Shown here: piece after piece, positions 33,656 through 41,449 of the stretch | How positions within the stretch are numbered: the stretch's first letter is position 1 | How the letters are laid out: every line of letters starts with the position of its first letter | Assembly (NCBI RefSeq): GCF_036416795.1 | Contig: NZ_CP143867.1 | Coordinates: 4,208,001 to 4,272,000 of the forward strand | Reading direction: 5' to 3' | Origin: Bacteroides sp. MSB163 | GTDB taxonomy: Bacteria > Bacteroidota > Bacteroidia > Bacteroidales > Bacteroidaceae | Length of the DNA stretch: 64,000 nt | Notes under the pieces: generated by a model | Told to the model about the DNA's origin: nothing | The model's database searches: none | What the model saw: the letters and a program-made list of their open reading frames with translations, nothing else | Position numbers and translations under genes: made by a program

Positions 33656-34381
33656 ATGGCTGAACCGCTGATACGATATAAAGATGTGGAAGTACACCAA
33701 CAGGACTTGTGCGTGCTGAATGAGGTAAACCTTGAGCTGCAGAAGGGAGAGTTTGTGTACCTTATCGGTAAGGTAGGTTCGGGTAAGACCAGTTTGCTAA
33801 AAACACTCTACGGAGAACTGGATATTACTGCCGGCGAAGCAATGGTACTGGGGTATGATATGCGTCGTATTAAGCGCAAGCATATTCCGCAGTTGCGCCG
33901 TAAGTTGGGCATCGTGTTCCAGGATTTCCAACTGTTGACTGACCGCACGGTGAACGATAATCTTGCTTTTGTATTGAAGGCTACGGGCTGGAAAAACAAA
34001 TCGGAAATAAAAGACCGTATTGCTGAAGTGCTGGTGCAGGTAGGAATGGGTAATAAAGGATATAAGTTCCCTAACGAACTTTCGGGAGGCGAACAGCAAC
34101 GCATCGTTATTGCCCGGGCTATGCTCAACTCTCCGGAGATTATCCTGGCGGATGAACCGACCGGTAATCTGGATGCGGAAACGGGACGTGCCATTGTAGG
34201 ACTATTACATAACATCAGCCGCATGGGTGGCTCATTGGTATTGATGACTACGCACAACCTCCATCTGCTTCACGAGTTTCCGGGACAGGTATATCGCTGC
34301 GCAGGTCATCAGATAACAGATGTAACGTCCGAGTATTCGGGGATGATGCTGACTGTAGAAGAAACAAATAATAATATATAA
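33656..34381 (+). CDS. ftsE: Cell division ATP-binding protein FtsE-like ABC ATPase (241 aa)
   Basis: ABC ATPase: Walker A GKVGSGKTS (about 38-46), Q-loop FQDFQLL, signature LSGGEQQR, Walker B IILADEPTGNLD, H-loop TTHN. The length and QDFQLLTDRTV stretch favour FtsE, which works with membrane protein FtsX in controlling cell-wall hydrolases at division. ftsX is not adjacent here, which is common in this group. A short TTGACAATT repeat (33614-33642) precedes it. Confidence 0.88.
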   Translation: MAEPLIRYKDVEVHQQDLCVLNEVNLELQKGEFVYLIGKVGSGKTSLLKTLYGELDITAGEAMVLGYDMRRIKRKHIPQLRRKLGIVFQDFQLLTDRTVNDNLAFVLKATGWKNKSEIKDRIAEVLVQVGMGNKGYKFPNELSGGEQQRIVIARAMLNSPEIILADEPTGNLDAETGRAIVGLLHNISRMGGSLVLMTTHNLHLLHEFPGQVYRCAGHQITDVTSEYSGMMLTVEETNNNI

Positions 34382-34402
34382 TCATTTAATACAGGAACGA
34401 AA

Positions 34403-35722
34403 ATGAAAGTTTTAAAGTTTGGAGGTACTTCCGTAGGTTCTGCATCGCGGATAAAGGAAGTGGCCAAATTGATCACTGATGGTGAACAGAAGATAGTTGT
34501 ACTCTCGGCTATGTCGGGCACGACTAATACATTGGTGGAAATTTCGGACTATCTGTACAAGAAAAATCCGGAGGGTGCCAACGAAATCATTAACAAGCTG
34601 GAGGCTAAATATAAACAGCATGTGAATGAGTTGTATTCCACTCCCGAGTATAAACAGAAAGGCCAGGAACTGATTAAATCTCATTTTGACTACATCCGTT
34701 CTTATACCAAAGATCTTTTCACGCTGTTTGAGGAGAAAGTGGTTCTGGCACAGGGAGAACTGATCTCTACTGCCATGATGAACTATTACCTGCAAGAGTG
34801 TGGTGTGAAGTCCATCTTGCTTCCGGCTTTGGAATATATGCGTACCGATAAGAATGCGGAGCCTGATCCTGTATATATTAAAGAGAAACTTCAGATGCAG
34901 TTGGAATTGCATCCCGGTGCTGAGATTTACATCACACAAGGATATATTTGCCGCAACGCTTACGGAGAAATAGACAATCTGCAACGTGGTGGAAGCGACT
35001 ATACCGCTTCTTTGATCGGTGCGGCCATCAACGCTTCCGAAATCCAGATATGGACCGATATCGACGGTATGCACAATAATGACCCGCGTATCGTTGACAA
35101 GACTGCTCCTGTACGTCATCTTCATTTTGAAGAAGCTGCCGAGCTGGCTTATTTTGGTGCGAAGATTCTTCACCCCACATGTATACAGCCTGCCAAGTAT
35201 GCCAATATCCCGGTGCGCTTGCTGAATACGATGGACCCGACTGCTCCCGGTACGATGATTTCCAATGATACCGAGAAGGGCAAAATTAAGGCGGTTGCAG
35301 CAAAAGATAACATTACGGCTATTAAGATTAAATCCAGCCGCATGTTGCTTGCGCATGGTTTCTTGCGCAAGGTATTCGAAATATTTGAAAGCTATCAGAC
35401 TTCTATCGATATGATTTGTACTTCTGAGGTAGGAGTATCTGTATCTGTTGATAATACGAAGCATCTCAACGAGATTCTGGACGACCTGAAGAAGTATGGA
35501 ACCGTTACGGTGGATAAGGATATGTGTATCGTCTGTGTGGTAGGTGATTTGGAATGGGAGAATGTCGGTTTCGAAGCGAAGGCACTGGATGCCATGCGCG
35601 ACATACCGGTACGAATGATCTCATTCGGTGGTAGTAACTACAATATTTCTTTCCTCATCCGTGAGTGCGACAAGAATAAGGCATTGCAGTCGCTTAGTGA
35701 TGCACTGTTCAACGAAGAATAA
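34403..35722 (+). CDS. lysC: Aspartate kinase (439 aa)
   Basis: First step of the aspartate family pathway (lysine, threonine, methionine). N-terminal KFGGTSVGSASRIKEVA, central RGGSDYTASLIGAA and DIDGMHNNDPRIV, C-terminal paired ACT domains (about 300-435) for allosteric feedback. Monofunctional: no homoserine dehydrogenase part. It stands 21 bases after ftsE and upstream of lysA, so lysine synthesis is a likely role. No lysine riboswitch fits in the short gap. Confidence 0.92.
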   Translation: MKVLKFGGTSVGSASRIKEVAKLITDGEQKIVVLSAMSGTTNTLVEISDYLYKKNPEGANEIINKLEAKYKQHVNELYSTPEYKQKGQELIKSHFDYIRSYTKDLFTLFEEKVVLAQGELISTAMMNYYLQECGVKSILLPALEYMRTDKNAEPDPVYIKEKLQMQLELHPGAEIYITQGYICRNAYGEIDNLQRGGSDYTASLIGAAINASEIQIWTDIDGMHNNDPRIVDKTAPVRHLHFEEAAELAYFGAKILHPTCIQPAKYANIPVRLLNTMDPTAPGTMISNDTEKGKIKAVAAKDNITAIKIKSSRMLLAHGFLRKVFEIFESYQTSIDMICTSEVGVSVSVDNTKHLNEILDDLKKYGTVTVDKDMCIVCVVGDLEWENVGFEAKALDAMRDIPVRMISFGGSNYNISFLIRECDKNKALQSLSDALFNEE

Positions 35723-35756
35723 GAGAAATAAGAAAGTACAGATATAATATGATATG

Positions 35757-35825
35757 GAACGTAAATTACACAAATTACACAACTCTCTGATAAAGGCTCT
35801 TGTGTAATTCGCGTAATTTGCGTTC
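35757..35825. repeat. Extragenic inverted repeat between lysC and lysA
   Basis: 26-base arms (35757-35782 and 35800-35825) match at 23 positions and are themselves built from repeats of AAATTACAC. The loop is 17 bases. It may act as a terminator or RNA-stability element. Confidence 0.65.
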
Positions 35826-35852
35826 TTTTCTTTATAAACAAAGTTTTAAAGT

Positions 35853-37013
35853 ATGAAAGGAACATTCCCCATAGATAAATTCCGTGAGCTGCGTACCCCT
35901 TTTTATTATTATGATACGAAGGTGTTGCGCGACACTCTTTCCTGCGTGCGTGCAGAAGCCGCTAAGTATGGTAATTTTGAGGTACATTATGCTGTGAAAG
36001 CAAATGCTAATCCGAAGGTACTTACCATTATCCGTGAGAACGGGCTGGGTGCCGATTGTGTGAGTGGGGGAGAAGTGCGCGCTGCCATCAAGGCTGGCTT
36101 CCCTGCGAATAAGGTTGTTTTTGCAGGAGTAGGTAAGTCCGATTGGGAGATCAACCTGAGCTTGGACTACAATATCTTCTGTTTCAATGTGGAGTCTATT
36201 CCTGAGTTGGAAGTAATAAACGAATTGGCGGCTGCTAAAGGTAAGATCGCTAATGTCGCTTTCCGTATCAACCCCAATGTAGGTGCACATACGCATGCCA
36301 ACATCACTACCGGGCTGGCAGAGAATAAGTTTGGTATCAGTATGCAGGATATGGACGATGTGATAGACGTGGCACTGGAGATGAAGAATGTGAAGTTCAT
36401 CGGATTGCACTTCCACATCGGTTCGCAGATATTGGATATGGGTGATTTCGTGGCTCTTTGCAATCGTGTGAATGAACTGCAGGATAAGTTGGAGGCACGC
36501 CGCATCCGTATCGAGCACGTCAATGTAGGTGGCGGACTGGGTATTGATTATAAGCATCCCAACCGTCAGGCAATACCTGATTTTAAGGATTACTTTTCGA
36601 CTTATGCCGAGCATCTGAAGCTGCGCTCTTATCAAACACTCCATTTTGAATTGGGGCGTGCCATAACGGGGCAGTGCGGTTCACTAATCTCGCAGGTGCT
36701 TTATGTAAAGCAGGGAGCAAACAAAAAATTTGCTATCCTCGATGCCGGTATGACGGATTTGATTCGTCCTGCATTGTATCAGGCTTATCATAAGATCGAA
36801 AATATCACTTCAGAAGATACAGTTGAGACTTATGATGTGGTAGGTCCTATTTGTGAGTCATCGGATGTATTCGGAAAGGCGATAGACTTGAATAAGGTGA
36901 AGCGTGGAGACTTGATAGCGTTGCGTTCTGCAGGCGCCTATGGTGAGATTATGGCTTCAAGCTATAATTGCCGCGAGTTGCCGAAGGGCTATACTTCGGA
37001 CGAGCTGGTGTAG
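35853..37013 (+). CDS. lysA: Diaminopimelate decarboxylase (386 aa)
   Basis: PLP-dependent alanine-racemase-fold decarboxylase making lysine from meso-DAP. PLP lysine Lys49 in VHYAVKANANP; HIGSQI and NVGGGLGIDY bind cofactor phosphate; GPICESSDVFGK carries the catalytic Cys near the C-terminus. Complete, with a hairpin terminator 40 bases behind it. Confidence 0.95.
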   Translation: MKGTFPIDKFRELRTPFYYYDTKVLRDTLSCVRAEAAKYGNFEVHYAVKANANPKVLTIIRENGLGADCVSGGEVRAAIKAGFPANKVVFAGVGKSDWEINLSLDYNIFCFNVESIPELEVINELAAAKGKIANVAFRINPNVGAHTHANITTGLAENKFGISMQDMDDVIDVALEMKNVKFIGLHFHIGSQILDMGDFVALCNRVNELQDKLEARRIRIEHVNVGGGLGIDYKHPNRQAIPDFKDYFSTYAEHLKLRSYQTLHFELGRAITGQCGSLISQVLYVKQGANKKFAILDAGMTDLIRPALYQAYHKIENITSEDTVETYDVVGPICESSDVFGKAIDLNKVKRGDLIALRSAGAYGEIMASSYNCRELPKGYTSDELV

Positions 37014-37053
37014 AAATATCCATGCGAAATTTGAATATAGACAGATACATTGA

Positions 37054-37088
37054 GCGTGCACCTTTATCATAAGGGTTGCACGCTTTTT
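37054..37088 (+). terminator. Terminator behind lysA
   Basis: GCGTGCA ... TGCACGC with an inner CCTT/AAGG pairing, followed by TTTTTCTTTC. Confidence 0.8.
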
Positions 37089-37165
37089 CTTTCTTCTTTC
37101 CTCGCTTCCCTTCTTTTCTTTCCTTTACTTCTCCTTATTTCTCCTTTTTCTTTTCTTTGTATTCA
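37083..37165 (+). other. About 80-base polypyrimidine tract
   Basis: Nearly uninterrupted C/T on the plus strand after the lysA terminator. No coding frame. Such tracts can form triplex DNA or act as slippage-prone sequence. Confidence 0.7.
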
Positions 37166-37243
37166 CAACATTACGCCTTTGAGTCCTGAGAACAGGAATC
37201 ATTTATAATTTTTCATAATCTATTTAAGTAAGAATAAAAATGA

Positions 37244-37432
37244 CAATACTCGGTGCAGAATTATCCTCTGCATATCTATAAATACTCGTATAACAGAGTC
37301 ATATTGGCCCTGCCGGAACTGGAACCGGGCAGATATGTACCGGCATTCAAGATATTGCAAGAAGACGGAAACACATTGTTGCAAGTTCTTTCAGTGTTGT
37401 GGAATGTTCCTGATATAGGAATCAAATATTGA
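37244..37432 (+). pseudogene. Unrecognised protein fragment (about 62 codons)
   Basis: Open frame without ATG, containing IYKYSYNRVILALPELEPGR and ending NVPDIGIKY-stop; a GTG at 37253 is the only plausible start. An ATG at 37240 opens a different frame that stops after 13 codons, suggesting a frameshifted start. The composition is protein-like. I do not recognise the family. Confidence 0.4.
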
Positions 37433-37465
37433 TTCGTATTTAATAATAATCAATTTTTTTAAGTA

Positions 37466-37864
37466 ATGAACAGAAAAAGAAGATGTGCCTTTCAGGCACA
37501 GGATGCCACAGAAGCATCAAAAAAAACAACTCGTGACGTAATTGCAGATGGTGTGCGTTGGACGGAGGCCATGCGCGTGGTTCGCGCCGACCATCCGGAG
37601 GTCACCATCATTATGCCCGGTGAGAAGATTCAGGTGCGCCCGGGTGACGATGTGCGCAAACTGATTACTCCGTATGTAGCCGTCATCCGTCAGGCACTGG
37701 ATGGCAAGAGGGTAGGTGGGTGGAAAGGTTATACAGCCGACTGCCGCGTGCGCCAAGTGCGCCGTTTGCTCACCCATTACTTCTATTTTCACGAAGGCTG
37801 CATCAGCGAAGCAGACCTCAACCTGATGGTTGAGGATTTGCTGTTTGTGCACAAGGCGGGGTGA
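37466..37864 (+). CDS. Hypothetical protein (132 aa), first gene of the replication-like cassette
   Basis: Soluble, basic protein with many Arg/Val residues and no signal peptide. It contains VRWTEAMRVVRADHPEVTII and a C-terminal helical part with LTHYFYFHEGC. No known motif is visible. It has a recognisable purine-rich region before ATG 37466 and visibly higher G+C than the flanking intergenic DNA, like the DnaB gene 1.8 kb downstream. Probably a cassette gene of unknown function. Confidence 0.6.
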   Translation: MNRKRRCAFQAQDATEASKKTTRDVIADGVRWTEAMRVVRADHPEVTIIMPGEKIQVRPGDDVRKLITPYVAVIRQALDGKRVGGWKGYTADCRVRQVRRLLTHYFYFHEGCISEADLNLMVEDLLFVHKAG

Positions 37865-38176
37865 TAGGTGTGTATGTTTTTGTGTTCCGGCGGATATGTT
37901 ATCCGCCGATCTTAAATATCAGGAATTGTAATCCGATTGAATGGAGGCAAAATTATCTGCATTTTTTATTCATCAATACATTTGTAACTATTTTACTTCT
38001 AAATACTTGTATTCATTTTCGCGTAAATACTTACCATTGCGATGCACATAAATGGGCGTATATTTGCAGTATAAATGAGATTTGAAAGAAATGGAATTTC
38101 TTGATACTATGTGCAAATATATAAACAATACGATATTGAATCCAATAGTAAAAATGATTGAGTACGTTTACGAAAA
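37865..38176. other. Intergenic/leader region before the 22-bp array
   Basis: Contains a small inverted repeat CGGCGGATA...TATCCGCCG-like (37889-37909) just past the hypothetical gene, possibly its terminator, then A+T-rich DNA and the promoter at 38037-38066. No gene is supported; the open frame 38082-38393 runs through the repeat array and is considered spurious. Confidence 0.55.
38037..38066 (+). promoter_or_regulatory. Promoter of the replication-like operon
   Basis: TTG at 38037-38039, a 19-base spacer and TATATTTG at 38059-38066, a very good Bacteroides promoter. The predicted transcript begins near 38073 and has a leader of about 400 bases that includes the 22-bp array and a G+C-rich hairpin. 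Confidence 0.7.
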
Positions 38177-38308
38177 ACGTATCGTCTGTTCGGTGCAAAT
38201 GCATCATCCGTTTAGTGCAAACGCATTATCTGTTTACCCCGAACGTATCATCTGTTTGGGGACTACGCATCATCCGTTCGGGATAGATGTATCATCCGTT
38301 TTCCTGCA
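38177..38308. repeat. Iteron-like array: six units, exact 22-bp period (15-bp core, 7-bp spacer)
   Basis: Units begin at 38177, 38199, 38221, 38243, 38265 and 38287. Each has a 15-base core of consensus ACGYATCATCYGTTY followed by 7 variable bases (GGTGCAA, AGTGCAA, ACCCCGA, GGGGACT, GGGATAG, TCCTGCA). The same core, reverse complemented and with the same period, recurs at 60656-60765. Its period, number and place beside replication-type genes recall plasmid iterons, but replication initiation is only a hypothesis. Confidence 0.85.
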
Positions 38309-38355
38309 GATATACTTCAGTATATCATTATCTTCTAATTTACTTATGTTATGTA

Positions 38356-38386
38356 CGTCCGCTGGCCGGACGGCTGGCCGCTTTTT
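38356..38386 (+). promoter_or_regulatory. G+C-rich hairpin followed by T-run in the leader (possible attenuator)
   Basis: CGTCCG-ctggc-CGGACG, then a second GCTGGCC copy and CTTTTTCTC, in otherwise A+T-rich DNA about 95 bases before the next start codon. It could terminate transcription or hide the downstream start. Confidence 0.4.
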
Positions 38387-38479
38387 CTCGTAACCCGGTG
38401 ACTGGCAGAATGAAAAGGTGGCCGAATAGGTGGCTGGAAAAAGTTCGTAATAAATGTTAATTCAAAATACTGTTTATTG

Positions 38480-39100
38480 ATGGATAATAATTCGTTAAGG
38501 ATGGGCTATGTCATGGTTTCCCGGGCATTGCTGCTGGATATTTATGGGAAACGGGGTGCGGCCGATAGCGAAGAAGAAGCGTTTCTGCGGGTGTTGACTC
38601 ACGTTAACTACCGGGAAGCGACGGTTCTTCACGGAGGTGTGCGGGTGACTTGCGGTAGAGGAGAATCGGTCATTTCCTTCTTGGGGTGGTCGGATATACT
38701 GGGATGGACAAGGGCGCACACACGGCGTTTCTTTGAGCACTGTTTTGCCAAGGGAAGTATTGAGAAAGTGGCGGGGAACTTGCCTAGTCATATCCGTGTG
38801 CCAGGCTACGATGCCTGGACGGGAAGTCCCGGAGGAAAGAAGCGGCCGGGCGAAAGACTTGTAGACGAAGCCTTGCAGGTTTTTATTGTCAGATACAGCG
38901 AAGTGACTCATTTGCCCATAGAAAACAAGGGGCAGATTTCGAGAGCCTGGAAAAGATTGTCTGCCCGGGAAAGGGAGCTGGCTACGGAGCGTATCGAAGA
39001 TTATTACTATAGTCTGGACAATGTGCGGTATTGTTATAGGGCGATCCGCTATATAGAATCTAGGGTGTTTGAGAATGAATTTTGCGACTCATCTATGTAG
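38480..39100 (+). CDS. Putative replication/helicase-loader-like protein (206 aa)
   Basis: N-terminal half resembles the winged-helix domain of phage-type replication proteins: MVSRALLLDIYGKRGAADSE, EEAFLRVLTHVNYREATV, VRVTCGRGESVISFLGWSDI and WTRAHTRRFFEHCF (a recognition-helix-like stretch). The C-terminal half is helical. It directly precedes a second DnaB-type helicase gene, which fits an initiator or helicase-loader role. I use ATG 38480 rather than the in-frame TTG at 38477. Family assignment is by gestalt and position only. Confidence 0.55.
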   Translation: MDNNSLRMGYVMVSRALLLDIYGKRGAADSEEEAFLRVLTHVNYREATVLHGGVRVTCGRGESVISFLGWSDILGWTRAHTRRFFEHCFAKGSIEKVAGNLPSHIRVPGYDAWTGSPGGKKRPGERLVDEALQVFIVRYSEVTHLPIENKGQISRAWKRLSARERELATERIEDYYYSLDNVRYCYRAIRYIESRVFENEFCDSSM

Positions 39101-39113
39101 GGTTATGAATCTT

Positions 39114-39207
39114 TTCACCACAGAGGACACAGAGTTCACAGAGTTTTTTAGACTTCTAATTCATAGATAATTATAACCTCTGTGCTCTCTGTGTCCTCTG
39201 TGGTGAA
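39114..39207. repeat. Perfect 21-bp inverted repeat with 52-base loop
   Basis: TTCACCACAGAGGACACAGA begins the left arm (39114-39134), and the exact reverse complement is at 39187-39207; the inner parts of the loop also pair (CACAGAG/CTCTGTG). It is another hairpin built from an iterated word, between the replication-like gene and dnaB2. Confidence 0.8.
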
Positions 39208-39258
39208 TAATTCATTTCTATACCATTATGAACTGAATGAAAATTTGAATATATAGCA

Positions 39259-40641
39259 ATGATAACTGAAGATATACTGAATCCTCACGACGCCCGGCTG
39301 GAAGAAGTGGTGCTGGGCGCCTGCCTGGCGGAAAGCGCTGCTGTGGCACTGGTAGCGGATAAGATCCGTGCCGAGATGTTCTACGAAGACAATAACCGCG
39401 AAATCTACTCCGCCTTGTTGGCGTTGCACCATACGGGGCGTCCTATCGACATCATTACCGTAAAGAACGAACTCGTCGCGCGTGGCAAACTGGATGCCGT
39501 GGGCGGGCCGTTCCGGATTACAGCGTTGAGCGGAGGCGTGGCTTCTTCTGCCCATCTGGAATATCATGCGCTTCTTTTGCGGGAGAAGTTCGTGAGGCGT
39601 GAATTGATCGTAGGACTGCACCGTCGTCTTGCCGCTGCCGCCGATGAGACGATAGATCTGGACGAGACGCTGGCGGAGCTGCATCGGCTCCTCGATCACC
39701 TTGAAGGAGAAGCTTCTTTTACCGACTGTATGCGTGACATGGATCAATTGATGCTGGATACGCTGAAACAAATGGATGCCCGTGTGGCTAACAATCGGGA
39801 CGGCGTAACGGGAATTCCTACCGGGCTCGTCGACCTCGACCGCCTGACGGCGGGCTGGCAACAGGGAGAATTGGTCATCATTGCCGCCCGTCCCTCTATC
39901 GGAAAGACTGCCTTCGGTCTGCACCTGGCGTTGGCGGCAGGGCGTGCGGGCAAGCATGTGGTGATATACAGCATCGAGATGATGGGTGAACGTTTGGGTG
40001 ACCGTTGCCTGTCAGCCTGGGCGGCCGACCTTAATGCCGCCCATTTACGCACCGGTCAACTCTCTGCCGGCGAGCAGCAACAGGCACTGGATGCCGCCAC
40101 GGAGCTGGCAAGGCTTCCCATCTACGTGGACGATAATCCCAAAACAGGCATGGATCATATCCGTTCCTCGGCACGCTTGCTGAAAGGGAAAGGACGCTGC
40201 GACTGTATCATTATTGACTACCTGCAACTCTGCGAAATGAAGTCGGAACAGAAGAACCGCAACCGCGAACAGGAAGTGGCCGAGGCAAGCCGGAAGGCGA
40301 AACTGATGGCAAAGGAACTGGATGTACCGGTAATCTTACTTTGCCAGTTGAACCGCGACTGCGAAATGCGCGCCGATCATCGCCCGGCACTGAGCGATCT
40401 GCGTGAGAGTGGCGCTATAGAACAGGATGCGGATGTGGTGATGTTGCTTTACCGCCCCGCCTTCTACGGGATGCCGACGGAGCGCAAGAGTAAGTACCCC
40501 AGTGAGGGATTGGGAGTGGTGATCGTGGCGAAGCACCGCAACGGAGAGACGGGGGATGTGTACTTCGGACACAATGCCAGCATGACGAAGATAGGGGAAT
40601 ATGTGCCACCGCTGGAGTGGATGATGAAGAATGCGAAATAG
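39259..40641 (+). CDS. DnaB-like replicative helicase, second-copy type (460 aa)
   Basis: N-terminal DnaB domain (about 8-110) and C-terminal RecA-like helicase domain. Walker A IAARPSIGKTAFG with Lys216/Thr217 (usual form GRPSMGKT), Walker B CDCIIIDYLQL, and a C-terminal DLRESGAIEQDADVVMLLYR characteristic of DnaB. It is visibly richer in G+C than neighbouring genes and sits in a cassette with HU-like, smalltalk and amidase genes rather than with housekeeping replication genes, so I read it as an accessory helicase of mobile or phage ancestry. Confidence 0.88.
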   Translation: MITEDILNPHDARLEEVVLGACLAESAAVALVADKIRAEMFYEDNNREIYSALLALHHTGRPIDIITVKNELVARGKLDAVGGPFRITALSGGVASSAHLEYHALLLREKFVRRELIVGLHRRLAAAADETIDLDETLAELHRLLDHLEGEASFTDCMRDMDQLMLDTLKQMDARVANNRDGVTGIPTGLVDLDRLTAGWQQGELVIIAARPSIGKTAFGLHLALAAGRAGKHVVIYSIEMMGERLGDRCLSAWAADLNAAHLRTGQLSAGEQQQALDAATELARLPIYVDDNPKTGMDHIRSSARLLKGKGRCDCIIIDYLQLCEMKSEQKNRNREQEVAEASRKAKLMAKELDVPVILLCQLNRDCEMRADHRPALSDLRESGAIEQDADVVMLLYRPAFYGMPTERKSKYPSEGLGVVIVAKHRNGETGDVYFGHNASMTKIGEYVPPLEWMMKNAK

Positions 40642-40705
40642 GTGTTAAGTATTAATTGGGGATGAAAATAATTGTCGTTTGGTGAAGAAATAAATAGCAA
40701 AATAC

Positions 40706-40736
40706 TTGACTTTGGCTTCTGAATGTTGTATCTTTG
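40706..40736 (+). promoter_or_regulatory. Promoter of the second HU-like gene
   Basis: AATACTTGACTTTGGCTTCT opens the element; TTG at 40706, a 20-base spacer and TATCTTTG at 40729-40736. Closely related to the promoters at 12257-12287 and 12388-12418. Confidence 0.75.
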
Positions 40737-40793
40737 TGAAGTGCTTAATGATAGGCATTACAGAATGTTTTTTTAACCTAAACTTTAATTTTA

Positions 40794-41300
40794 ATGGATG
40801 TACTTGTAGAACGCTTCCAGCGTAGAAAAATCGTGAGTGATAAAGACTCTCCGATGTTGTTTTATCTTCGTCAGAAACCCCGCTCTGCCGGCACGGTGGA
40901 TATCGACACCCTTGCTGCCAGTATTCAGAAGAATTGTGCTATGACCAAAGGTGACGTGAAACACGTGATCGAGGCTTTGGTAGAAGAAATTCAAGGGACA
41001 CTTGTCAATGGAGACAAGGTGAAACTGAATCAATTCGGGATATTTCACATGACGTTCCGTTGTTCGGGCGTGGAGAAAATGGAGGATTGTAAGGTAAGGA
41101 ATATCAAACGGGTGCATATCCGTTTCACACCGGACAAAGGATTGCGGCTGGTGAACGGAACCATAGCGGAAACCAGAAGCCCGGCCAATGTATCCTTTGC
41201 CCTGGATAAAAAGGAGGATGAAGACGGTTCCTCCTCTGGCGGTCAGGGAGGTGGCAATTCCGGCGGAGACGGTGGTCTGGATGAAAACCCGCTGGGGTAA
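40794..41300 (+). CDS. HU-like DNA-binding protein with glycine-rich tail (168 aa)
   Basis: Bacteroides HU-like fold (about 1-125): FYLRQKPRSAGTVDIDTLAA, SIQKNCAMTKGDVKHVIEAL, GTLVNGDKVKLNQFGIFHMT, VHIRFTPDKGLRLVNG. It ends in a Gly/Ser/Asp-rich disordered tail (SSSGGQGGGNSGGDGGLDE). It is followed by smalltalk and amidase genes, the full version of the module that is broken at 11.4-12.1 kb. Likely binds DNA without sequence specificity or organises a local nucleoprotein structure. Confidence 0.88.
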   Translation: MDVLVERFQRRKIVSDKDSPMLFYLRQKPRSAGTVDIDTLAASIQKNCAMTKGDVKHVIEALVEEIQGTLVNGDKVKLNQFGIFHMTFRCSGVEKMEDCKVRNIKRVHIRFTPDKGLRLVNGTIAETRSPANVSFALDKKEDEDGSSSGGQGGGNSGGDGGLDENPLG

Positions 41301-41325
41301 ACTTTAATCTAAACTTACATAAGGT

Positions 41326-41427
41326 ATGAAAAAGAAATTGACTTGGGATGCGGTGTTGAAAATTGTAATTGCTGTGGCTTCGGCTGTGTTGGGAGCGTTT
41401 AGCGCGCATGCGATGACAGGGAAATGA
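41326..41427 (+). CDS. Smalltalk protein (33 aa)
   Basis: MKKKLTWDAVLKIVIAVASA continues VLGAFSAHAMTGK: a short basic N-terminus and one hydrophobic segment, matching the small Bacteroidota protein named smalltalk that lies between HU-like and amidase genes. Preceded by AAGG 3 bases before the ATG. Function unknown; a holin-like or membrane-signalling role next to an amidase is conceivable. Confidence 0.8.
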   Translation: MKKKLTWDAVLKIVIAVASAVLGAFSAHAMTGK

Positions 41428-41449
41428 TGCCGGGATAATACTTTAAGAA

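Noticed and set aside
34382..34402. Lysine riboswitch before the aspartate kinase gene
   Set aside because: The gap is only 21 bases, far too short for the aptamer.
38177..38308. CRISPR array
   Set aside because: The 7-base spacers are far too short, the repeat is only 15 bases, and no cas genes are present in the window.
38082..38393. 103-codon open frame as a gene
   Set aside because: It runs straight through the tandem array and the leader; the sequence is fully explained by the 22-bp repeats and has no family features.
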